From Plantago ovata (lineage: Eukaryota > Streptophyta > Magnoliopsida > Lamiales > Plantaginaceae), in the NCBI GenBank assembly GCA_028274465.1, contig CM051458.1, positions 28,780,692-28,844,691 of the forward strand: a DNA stretch of 64,000 bases. Direction: 5' to 3'. Numbering within the stretch: the first letter of the stretch is position 1; every line of letters begins with the position of its first letter. Positions 32,212 to 40,545 of the stretch are shown here, piece by piece. The notes under the pieces were generated by a model. The model was not told the DNA's origin, did not search any database, and saw only the letters and a program-made list of their open reading frames with translations. Made by a program: the position numbers and the translations under genes.

Positions 32212-33533
32212 TGATGAACGTATTTTTGACGCGTTCATCTTGTCTTTTTTAACTTCTTTTGCTATCTTCTAGCCTTGTTTTTTGGTTAGTTTTGTAGAAT
32301 AGTGTCACGTTTTGTGTTTTCTGCATTTTCAGGCACTTAGGTACGAAACGGCGTTTTTGGAGCTAAAAACGAGCCTTTTTTATGGAAAAGATGGCCCCAT
32401 TGAAGTTCCCCAATCTCCGTGGCTTGTTCGTAAGTGTTTGAGTATCAATAAGCATCGAGAATGATGAGTCCAAGGCACTCGAGGGCCATGCGAGGGCAAA
32501 AAGATTGAGTTTGAAGAAAAAAATCTGCCCAGGAGCCAAGCTAAGCGCCTGGAATAGTGAAGCGCTCCGCTTGGCTTCTCCAAGTGGTCCGCATGGCAGC
32601 GGTTACGTTTTCGGATTTTCCTTCTTAGATCTGATCTTTGGTCATTTTTTGAAGATCTTTTGAACTGTAACTTCGTTTTGGAGAGCTCCTAAGCCCCAAA
32701 ACTCAGAGAAAACTCAGATTACATTGTATTTTAGCTTGGGATTCAAGGTTTTGATTGGAATTCATCCTTTGTAATCATCTACGGAGAGGTTTTCTTTGAT
32801 TTCCACCGATTAGTGACAACTTTGGTGGTAACTTGTATCACTCTCTTCTCTTGTAGTTTGATATGATGTATTCTGATTATTATTCATATGAATTGATGTC
32901 TATGTTGATGAATATGAGTAGCTAAATCTTTTGTGTTGGTGGTAGAATGTAGAATATGCATGCTATGGGTTATGTTTATGCTTACATGAGATTGTGATTC
33001 AATCTTGCTGCAAATTCCTTCATATGATTCTTAGTTGCCTATAAAATATATTCGAATTGAGTATAGTGACAAACTCTTGGTCAATCAAAGCTATAGGATT
33101 GTATGTTAGAGATATGCAGCATGCTAGATAAATGGTGTTAGTGACAAGCACCTCTAAAGTATTGATAGTGGTCTTTTATGATGTGTGTCTTAAAGTTACC
33201 TAGACGAGTTGCTTAGCAGACTTGATCGAAGGTTTTACGCACTGAACTTGTGAGCATATTCGTAACCCATGCATGTGTATTTGATTTCTACCACCAACCG
33301 TTTTTCCAAACTTGATTACAACAATCTGATTTCTCGTTGCTTTGTTCAAAGGAAACGATTCTATAAACATTTGAACTCGTTGACTGAAATTACTAGCAAA
33401 AACCTCAAGCAAAGCCACGTTAGGTCCGAGAGAACGACACTCGGGGACAACTTGCCATTGCACTCTTGTTTGTGTAGTGATAAGTGTTCTTAGGCTTTTA
33501 AACAAATTTAATTGGTGAAAAACGACATCATCA
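32212..33533 (+). repeat. 5' LTR of G1 (1322 bp, shortened)
   Basis: Begins TGATGAACG and ends CATCATCA. Compared with the 3' LTR (1403 bp) it lacks 81 bases between two palindrome copies (join near 32574). Two palindromes remain (32559-32574 and a mutated one at 32580-32596). A TATA-like TATAAAATA lies at 33040. Confidence 0.95.
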
Positions 33534-33536
33534 ATT

Positions 33537-33554
33537 TGGCGCCGTTGCCGGGGA
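33537..33554 (+). promoter_or_regulatory. Primer binding site of G1, tRNA-Asp
   Basis: TGGCGCCGTTGCCGGGGA, identical to the site of G2 and fully complementary to the 3' end of plant tRNA-Asp. It lies three bases after the LTR. Confidence 0.93.
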
Positions 33555-33660
33555 CTTAACTCCTTTGGTTGGTGTTTTTGTTTTGGTTTTTTCAGCCAAC
33601 ATCTCTTCTTTGTCTCATTTATGTTTTTGTTTCTTTTTGCTTGAGATACTCACTATCTTG

Positions 33661-33674
33661 TATTTCAGGTGAGT
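33661..33674 (+). promoter_or_regulatory. Back-to-back splice sites TATTTCAG-GTGAGT in the G1 leader
   Basis: A 3' splice site (pyrimidine tract, CAG at 33666-33668) is followed at once by a consensus 5' splice site (GTGAGT, 33669). It lies three bases before the first gag ATG. The donor could join to the acceptor at 37143-37144 to express ORF2 from a spliced RNA. Confidence 0.45.
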
Positions 33675-33676
33675 GC

Positions 33677-33727
33677 ATGCCTAGAACCCGAACGGGTGGA
33701 CCTATTATTGAACCTTTTGTAGACTAG
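33677..33727 (+). other. Short in-frame leader ORF before gag of G1
   Basis: ATG at 33677 opens 16 codons (MPRTRTGGPIIEPFVD) and stops at TAG 33725-33727, in the same frame as the gag that continues to 35983. Either the stop is read through or gag starts at ATG 33875. Confidence 0.7.
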
Positions 33728-33874
33728 ATCGATCGTTTGTTTCAAAGGAGAAGGAGGAATTTGAATCTCGAGTTTGAAGGAGTAGCATCTAGAGCTTCCA
33801 CTTCTGGTATTCGGGAAGAGTCTTCTTCTTATCTTTTGGAGCCAATTCTAGAATCTGTTTACTTGGAAGGTGAA

Positions 33875-35983
33875 ATGGCGGAGCGGCCCATACGTACACT
33901 TACTAAGCCTACGGTTGGGGCTAGAGGACCAGCAATTGTCCTCAATGATGCCACCAGGAACTTGGAGGTCAAGAATCACATGTTCCAACAACTTCCCAAA
34001 TTCTATGGGATGGCTAATGAGGACGTGATTGGGTTCTTGAATGAGCTCGAGAATTTTGTTCTCCATCTTGGGCGACCAGGAGCTGGTGTTACGGATGATG
34101 ATCTCCGTTTGAAGGTCTTTTCTATGGGGCTAGGTGATCGTGCAAAGGCTTGGCTTAATACTTTGGAGGCCGGGTCTTTGACAACATGGGATCTTTGTTT
34201 TGATAAGTTCATGGAGCGTTACTACCCCGCTTCCAAGACAATGGCTATGAAGAGCCAAATTAGCTCCTTCGAGCAGAGGTACGATGAGGCTTTCCACGAG
34301 GCCTATGATCGTTTCATGGGGTTGCATCATCGATGCCCACATAACGGGTATGATAAAGGTCAGCTTCTCCAATTCTTTTACAACGGTTTACATCCTGAGA
34401 TTCAATCTCAAGTGGATAGTATTTGTGGAGGTAGTATGGGAGAGTTGCTTCCTTCTCAAGCCCAAGTGAAGCTGGACATGATGTACCGGAATTCCCAAAA
34501 CCGGAATGTGAGGGCTCGTGTGCTCCAAAAGGAGCAAAGAGGTGAGGCCAAGGTAGTAGTGGAACAAAATGCCTTCGATGGGTTCGCCCATGAAGTGAAG
34601 CAAGCTTTGAGGCAAAGCGTTCCTTCTCCTTCTACGGAAGTTTGTGGTGTGTGCAAGAACTATGGGCACCCGACCTACTTATGCCGTTCTGAATTTGCTA
34701 GAGAGCAATATATCACGAACGATGTCCGTCAAGAAGTATATGCTGCTGAGGGAGAGCAAGTAGTTGGAGATGTGAACTACGGGCAAGGTTATGGCAATGT
34801 GAGGCCACAAAACCGTGGACCCCGAGGTGGGTACCAGAATCAAGGCAACCGTGGTTATCTTCATAACCCGGATCAAAATGCCTATGGGCCTAATCAAGAT
34901 AGAAGTCGTCTCAGCTATGGGAACAATTGGTATGAAGGAGCACCGCCTTCTAATCCTACACCTCCGCCTCAGGTTGCTAGTTCGGGACCACAAGGTGGAG
35001 GGGTGCTTCCTTCACCTCTTGTCTCTTCTCTCAACGATCTTGTGTTGAAAACAAATAAGTTTATGGAGCATTACTATCGTAATGAAGCTACTAACAATCA
35101 GCGGTTTGAGAAGCTTGAGGCTAGTAGTAGCAACCTCCATAAGAAGTTGCAAGAGCTGATAGATCGGGGGGCTAGTAGAGAGCAAGGGAAGTTTCCCGGG
35201 AACACGGAGAAGGCTATGGCCATAACCGTGGTGACTGATTTGCCCGTGGAGATCACGGTTGTGAGAGACAATGCACTAGTTGAGGTGCCAAGTTGCAAGA
35301 TAACTGAAACTTGCAAAGTGAGTGAGGAGCTTGAGACTCCTAAGGTAGTTGTGGAAGAGAAAGTGGTCGCACAATCTGATGCGATAGTGGAAGAAGTGAA
35401 TGAAAGCTCATCGTCTGAGGATGAGTTGGTGGATATGGTGGAAGTGCCTATCCAAGAGAGCTTTGATGTGGAAATCGGCTTGGGTAAGAAGGATGGAATA
35501 GTGGCAACTCTAGACACGGGAGCGGGTGTGAATGTCATACCTTTCAACATGTACGAAGAGTCGGGTTTGTCTGGCTTAAGACCAATGAAGTGCATGGTGC
35601 AATTGGCGGATGGGTCTATGAAGAAGCCATTGGGTGTGATCGAGAATCTAGTGGTAAGAGTCGCCGGTGTAGAGGTCAAGACGAACTTCAACGTCATGCC
35701 TACATCCTCCGCAAAGCTCAAGGATGTGGTTCTTTTGGGTAGAGCCTTCATCAACAAAGTACATATGGTGATAGACATGTACCGTCGTACATGTAGCTTC
35801 GAGGTAAATGGCAAAAAACTTACGTTGCGAGCCATAATTAATTCATGTGCTTATGTTGATACTAACGAACTTGTAGGATTCTTTGGTCCTCTTTATGTTC
35901 GTCAAGATGTGCAGGGACTTGGTGCTTTGAAGAGCACTTGGACGGGGAAGTCTAGTACCCGATGCAAAATTGATCCCGCATGA
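33875..35983 (+). CDS. gag: gag-protease polyprotein of G1
   Basis: The frame is open from 33728 to 35983; ATG 33875 is the first Met after the leader stop and gives 702 codons. The capsid region has HMFQQLPKFYGMANEDVIGF, then FSMGLGDRAKAWLNTLEAGS, TWDLCFDKFMERYYPASKT and FEQRYDEAFHEAYDRFMGLH, a clear Retrotrans_gag pattern. A CCHC knuckle CGVCKNYGHPTYLC lies near 34642. A Gly/Asn/Gln/Pro-rich linker follows, then an acidic Val/Glu linker. The aspartic protease has IVATLDTGAGVNVIPF near 35500 and the closing VVLLGRAFINKVHMVID near 35725. The protein ends about 80 residues after the protease with no RT. It could form particles and process itself but cannot copy RNA. Confidence 0.93.
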   Translation: MAERPIRTLTKPTVGARGPAIVLNDATRNLEVKNHMFQQLPKFYGMANEDVIGFLNELENFVLHLGRPGAGVTDDDLRLKVFSMGLGDRAKAWLNTLEAGSLTTWDLCFDKFMERYYPASKTMAMKSQISSFEQRYDEAFHEAYDRFMGLHHRCPHNGYDKGQLLQFFYNGLHPEIQSQVDSICGGSMGELLPSQAQVKLDMMYRNSQNRNVRARVLQKEQRGEAKVVVEQNAFDGFAHEVKQALRQSVPSPSTEVCGVCKNYGHPTYLCRSEFAREQYITNDVRQEVYAAEGEQVVGDVNYGQGYGNVRPQNRGPRGGYQNQGNRGYLHNPDQNAYGPNQDRSRLSYGNNWYEGAPPSNPTPPPQVASSGPQGGGVLPSPLVSSLNDLVLKTNKFMEHYYRNEATNNQRFEKLEASSSNLHKKLQELIDRGASREQGKFPGNTEKAMAITVVTDLPVEITVVRDNALVEVPSCKITETCKVSEELETPKVVVEEKVVAQSDAIVEEVNESSSSEDELVDMVEVPIQESFDVEIGLGKKDGIVATLDTGAGVNVIPFNMYEESGLSGLRPMKCMVQLADGSMKKPLGVIENLVVRVAGVEVKTNFNVMPTSSAKLKDVVLLGRAFINKVHMVIDMYRRTCSFEVNGKKLTLRAIINSCAYVDTNELVGFFGPLYVRQDVQGLGALKSTWTGKSSTRCKIDPA

Positions 35984-37149
35984 GCTAAGATGAGTCGAGC
36001 CAACGACTTTTAAACGAAGGAGCTTCTCGGGAGGCAACCCGAGGTTGTAGGTACTTGCATATAGATTAGAAGCACGTTTAAATTTTGTTTCGTTGTTTAG
36101 ACAAGTTTTTTGGGGTGAAAATTTAGCAAAAGTTGAAAAAAAATGGATTTGGGAGCTTCAGGTCCCAAGCGATCCGCTTGGAAAGCCCAAGCGGTCCGCT
36201 TGGATTTCCAGTAAGAATTCCATTCTTACTGGAAATCCAAGCGGAGCGCTTGGCGCGCCCAAGCGGTCCGCTTGAATTTCCAGTAAGAATGAAAATTCTT
36301 ACTGGAAATCTAAGTGGAGCGCTTGGGAGTTCCCAAGCGGACCGCTTGCCAAGCGCTTCGCTTGGGACGCCCAAGCGCTTCGCTTGGCTTTCCTTAAGAA
36401 AGCTAAGCGGGGAACTTGTGTTTCAAAGCCCCCCACTTCGTTTTTCTTCCTCCATTGCCGATTTAGCACCCCAAAAATCTCAATCTCTCTCAATTCTCCA
36501 CCAATTCTTGCAATCTTGTGCATTTTACAAAGCCCATCACCCCCTCTATCATCTAAACCGATCAAATTTCACGTTTGAAGCATCCATAACAAGGAATCAA
36601 AGGTACCTCTCATGAACCCTAACTTTCTTGAATTTGGGGTTTTATCTTAATTAGCTTCAATTGTGTTATGCATTGGTGAATTAGAGTTTGATGATGATTG
36701 TTGAGCATGTTTCTTACTAGATGTGATGTCTAAATTCGAATTTTGCTCCTCTTGATTTATGATGAACTCTAGTGCTCGAATTTTTGCTATGTAATTGTTT
36801 GATGATTGTTAGCCTTGAATTTGAGTTATGTTATGATTCAAATTTTTGCTATATAATTGTTTGATGATTGTTAGCCTTGAATTTGAGTTATGTTATGATT
36901 ATGGTGATGTTGTGATTGCATGAGAATGTGTTTGATTGGTTGGGTGATTCAATTGGAGAGTTTGTTTGCTTGGTTTAGATTCGTATGGATTTATCGTAAC
37001 GAAGTGTTAAAGCTTTTCGATTTGTTCATATGAACTTTAGCAAGCCTTCAATCTCACCATGAGATTACTTGAGTGAGTATTGGAGTCTAGGAATCGAGTC
37101 TAAGTCTCATTGTCTCTTGAAGTTATCTAATAATATTATTCTAGGTACA
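35984..37149 (+). other. Spacer of G1 between gag-protease and ORF2, with leader intron
   Basis: The first 400 bases hold a palindrome and hairpin cluster. Then comes a stretch that looks like a normal 5' leader: a CT-rich exon up to AATCAAAG, a donor G-GTACCT at 36603, an AT-rich intron-like region and an acceptor ATTATTCTAG at 37135-37144, six bases before the ORF2 ATG. The intron-like part contains a 66-bp tandem duplication (about 36776-36900, TTTGATGATTGTTAGCC). ORF2 may thus have its own spliced leader. Confidence 0.6.
36165..36387. repeat. Palindrome cluster and two long hairpins in the G1 spacer
   Basis: Nine copies of the 17-base palindrome CCAAGCG-NNN-CGCTTGG lie at 36165, 36187, 36237, 36259, 36310, 36333, 36349 and 36371 (some with one or two changes). 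Two long hairpins use them as outer arms: 36187-36218 pairs with 36222-36253 (32-base arms, one mismatch, 3-base loop), and 36259-36290 pairs with 36295-36326 (32-base arms, loop GAAA). Confidence 0.92.
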
Positions 37150-38472
37150 ATGGCATCAAGAAGATCCAAGAGATCGAGGGGAGAAGGGACTTCGAGTGCC
37201 CAACAAACGGCCACACCCGGCGAGTATCTCCAATCGGGGAGGGCAAGGCAATTCGAAGCGAGTTTCCATGCCCACAAGCACACGTACATTTCTGAGAGGA
37301 GCATTCGCTTCACGGCTGGTGAGAGCGGGTTGGATGGTGCCAGAGAGCTCAACAAGCTCATTACTGAGCGAGGCTGGAAGTACTATGGCGAGGTCATGCC
37401 AAATTGGGACCAAGCAGTAGTGGAGGATTTCTACATTGCCTTCACGGACTACAATTAACGGACCGGTGAGGTTCCCGTCCGCGGTGTTTGGGTCGAGTTT
37501 ACTCCTTTGAGCATCACTAGCTTCATTATGCGATTGGATAGGCCACTGACGCGGGATCCGAACCGCCGGCCTGCATCCCACGAGAGATTTGATCCCGCGG
37601 AGCTCTATGTCTACGACCGGGAGTCTGATCATTACCCCATGGAGGTACTGAATGGCATTACCGTGGAAGATTTTGAATTGCCTGATGAACCACCCCGGAT
37701 TTTGCGCCACAACGATCTCACCTTCGAGGCGAGGATGATGTTGAAGTTCGTTCAAGCCAATCTGATCCCTAGCACACATGATTCCGAGGTTCAGTCCTAT
37801 TACGGAGTCCTAGTGCATGCTCTCTTGCATAATTTGCCTCTCACTCCTGGCATTGTCATCTTCGAGGAATTCAAGCGCCGCCGTAATGCAAACCGGAAGC
37901 TTGCCTTTGGTAACTTGATCACGGGCATGTGCAAGGAGGCCGGAGTTCCCGACCTCGTACTGGACAAGAAGCCGAAGAAACCCATCAACATTGATACGTA
38001 CAATGATATGTACGGGACTTGGTGCACTCAGCAAGGAGAACCCATGCAACCGAGGGTTACGCGCCATGTGACACCTCCTCCACCTCCGCCTACGGCCGGA
38101 CAAGGAAGCTTCGACTTCTCGGGGTTCAACCAGATCTTGGTCGATCAGTTTGGTAGCTTCCAAACCAACATGTTAGAGGCTCAGTCGACCCAGCTTACCG
38201 AGCAATTCCGGGGATTTGAGGAGCGCGAAGTCAAGAGGTGGGAGGACTTCCGTGTGATGGAGGAGCAGCGTTGGGATGATTACCAAGAGCGTGTAGATCA
38301 GCGTTGGGAGGCCGCTCGAGCAGAGGACACTAGGCGTTGGAGAGCCCACCAGGAGGAGATGATGAACCGCCATGATGCCTTAGCTCGCCGAATTCCGGGG
38401 TATACTTTCTATGATCGGACCGGTGGTAGTGGGAATGCATTTCCTAACACCCCCTACGAACCCTACTCCTAG
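37150..38472 (+). CDS. ORF2 of G1, Transposase_32-like protein with one in-frame stop
   Basis: ATG 37150 follows an acceptor-like site. The first 102 codons (SRRSKRSRGEGTSS basic start, then LITERGWKYYGEVMPNWDQA and VVEDFYIAF) end at TAA 37456-37458; the same frame continues for 337 codons without indels. The joined domain (RGWKYY...FY..., VPVRGVWVEFTPLSITSFIM, HNDLTFEARMMLKFVQANLI) matches the plant family PF20167 (Transposase_32, 'putative plant transposon protein'), found in the env position of Athila elements. Next come a run of six Pro, then a charged coiled coil in which Arg-Trp recurs every 10-12 residues (KRWEDFRVMEEQRWDDYQER). There is no signal peptide or membrane helix, so 'envelope' is not supported. 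The stop may be a single recent mutation. Confidence 0.8.
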
Positions 38473-39059
38473 AGACACCAGCCGACAGGGGCCACATTTA
38501 TCGGTAGTATTTGTATATTATCGTTATTTTGGCTTGTTTACTATTGTTGGTTGAAACTCTTTTCATTTCGATTTGGTTGTATGATGTTGTGACTTTTGAC
38601 TCTGGTACTCTTTATTTGCTTTCGTAGTTGTGGCCTGTGTGCCTTTTGTCGTGATTAGTTTAGTCTAGTTTTTGTCTTGGTGCCTTAGGTGATTAAGATA
38701 GGGAAAAAAACATCGAAAATCTGGAAACAGGGCCAAGCGAAGCGCTTGGAAGGGCCAAGCGGTCCGCTTGAAATTCCAGGAAGTTTTGCAACTTCCTGGA
38801 AATTCAAGCGGAGCGCCTGGAGCCTCCCAAGCGCTCCGCTTGACCAAGCGAACCGCTTGGCTCCCGCCAAGCGGTCCGCCTGGACACTGTACCCAGATTT
38901 TCCTCGTTTTTTCCATTCTTCTCACCTTTGCGCACCCGTTTTCACTTGTTTCTTGAGTCTTTTCAGGTACTACTCTTATATAGGAGATTGGACACGAACC
39001 TTTATCTCAGGGAAGTGTACTTTCAATCCAATTTTTCCTTTTCATTCAACTTTTCTTTG
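38473..39059 (+). other. Spacer after ORF2 of G1, with a second palindrome cluster
   Basis: No gene. It holds the palindrome cluster 38733-38883 and a CT-rich stretch (38890-39060) ending GAGGACGAGCAAAAGTTT, close to the sequence at the true PPT. Confidence 0.75.
38733..38883. repeat. Second internal palindrome cluster of G1
   Basis: Copies at 38733-38749 (centre AAG), 38755 (GTC), 38804 (GAG), 38827 (CTC), 38844-38860 (AAC) and 38867-38883 (GTC). The second and third are the outer arms of a hairpin in which 38755-38785 pairs with 38790-38820 across loop TTGC, with three mismatches. Confidence 0.9.
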
Positions 39060-40545
39060 CTCGAGGACGAGCAAAAGTTTAGGTTTGGGGAGGGGGTATT
39101 TGATTTGCTGTACTATATGCTTGTGTGGTTCGTACATGCCTGATTTTACTCAAGTTCATGTGATTTGTCGTGTTTTTTTGAAATTTTTGCATGCATACCA
39201 TCCATAGATTAGTTGTTGCACGTTGTTGTGTGTGGAGTTTATTTCCAAGTCTTTTGAACTTTTTTATTGAGTAGACTAAGTGTTTATGACCATTGATCAT
39301 ATGTTGCATCACTTTGCAAGTAGTTTGAGGCTTGTCTCGCTTGGTTTGTCACATTCGCATGTGCACTAGTTAAACTTAGTAGTCTCGACATCACCTAGAG
39401 TGGTGTTTCTTCTGCTGCGGTTCACGATGGCCTTATAAAATGATGCATGTTAGAGTCTATGGTTGTAACCCGTGTAATTATGTACGTAAGAGGGGACAAG
39501 TTCTTCACCTCGATTAGAGATTTCCAAATGCCTAGGAAGGAGGTAGTGTGAGGTGTGCGATTCCTTGTATTAAACCTATTCTATCGAATAGGTTTGGGGA
39601 GGGGATTGCTTTATTTGATCGTGTCTTTCGTCTTTGAGTCGTTGTAAAGTTTCCTTTTTCTTTTTCTTTTGTTTTGTGTCCCAACCTATTCTTTCGAATA
39701 GGTTTGGGGAGGTGTCTTTGTAAAAGAGTCTTTCCTTTTTCTTTTTGTCTTTGTGCTCAAACCTATTCTTTCGAATAGGTTTGGGGAGGTGTTTTTGACA
39801 CATAGTACTGCTGCTTGCCCCTATAAAAAAAAAAAGAAAGAGAAAAAGAAAAGAAGAAGAAAAGAAAAAGAAATATATAAAAAAAAAAAAAGAAAAGAAA
39901 AAAAAAAGGAAAGAAAATAAAGAATAAGACCCAAAAGCAAAAGAAGGGTCGTTGCAAGCCAAAAGCAGTCTCGTAGTGTCAAGTGTCATGTAAATATTTT
40001 GTTCTTGTGAAGTGTCGAGTTGTAAATTCTATCTTTCGTTTCGTGTCGCCTTGTCCAAGGCCTGTTCTTGACCACCCTCATCTTGCTATTCAAGAAGTGG
40101 TTGAAAGAGGCTCATTCTTGAGAGTCTGGGTAGAATAGGGGAGTGTTATCTTCTAAGGGAACCCTCCTTCGTTTGATGAGAGCCAGTATTGGTTCGCCCT
40201 CTCTTGAGGAAAAGTCTCGCTTGGTGAACAGTAGTAAGCCCTCGGTTTCATAGGCACGGGGCAATTGTAGTATGATAACATGCATCATTGTGTTGTCACT
40301 GACCAGGTCCAGGTAGAAGATGTTACGTGAGACTCCTTTGTTTAACCAAGTGCACTTGAGAATGTGTATATTCGCAATCGAGGCATACTTCAACCTATTT
40401 GCATGTCATGCTCATTTGGTTTTGTTCATAAGCATTTGGTAGATTCAATAGATTAGTTCACTTTACTTGGCATGAGACTCCTTTTGTGTTGCATTTAGGA
40501 TAGTTTGTTGCTTGAGGACAAGCAAAGGTTTGGTTTTGGGGAGTT
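39060..40545 (+). other. Conserved noncoding 3' module and PPT of G1
   Basis: It aligns with 15500-16930 of G2 in the same order. It opens with a PPT-like AGGTTTGGGGAGGGGG (39080-39096) and contains three hairpins (39573, 39683, 39760), a 90-base A/G-rich run (39825-39930) and the block ACCCTCCTTCGTTTGATGAG near 40160. It closes with the true PPT, GGTTTGGTTTTGGGGAG (40527-40543), just before the 3' LTR. No ORF of interest on either strand. Confidence 0.82.
39573..39781 (+). repeat. Three hairpins with a 9-bp stem in G1
   Basis: Located at 39573-39594 (loop TATC), 39683-39704 (loop TTTC) and 39760-39781 (loop TTTC). Arms are AACCTATTC and GAATAGGTT in all three, each followed by TGGGGAGG. Sequence between them is CT-rich and variable. 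Confidence 0.88.

Noticed and set aside
35098..35835. 245-codon reverse frame over the protease part of G1
   Set aside because: Shadow of the gag-protease gene; Ser/Thr-rich composition is the complement of its Glu/Val codons.
36165..36387. Palindrome cluster as a MITE insertion
   Set aside because: No terminal inverted repeat pair enclosing the cluster as a whole and no TA or TNA duplication; units occur singly and in different orders at several sites.
37150..38472. Calling ORF2 of G1 an envelope protein
   Set aside because: No signal peptide, no membrane segment, and a charged coiled coil at the C-terminus; only its position recalls env.
39576..39989. Phe/Ser-rich reverse frame
   Set aside because: Arises from the A/G-rich run at 39825-39930; no homology, not expressed from any visible promoter.
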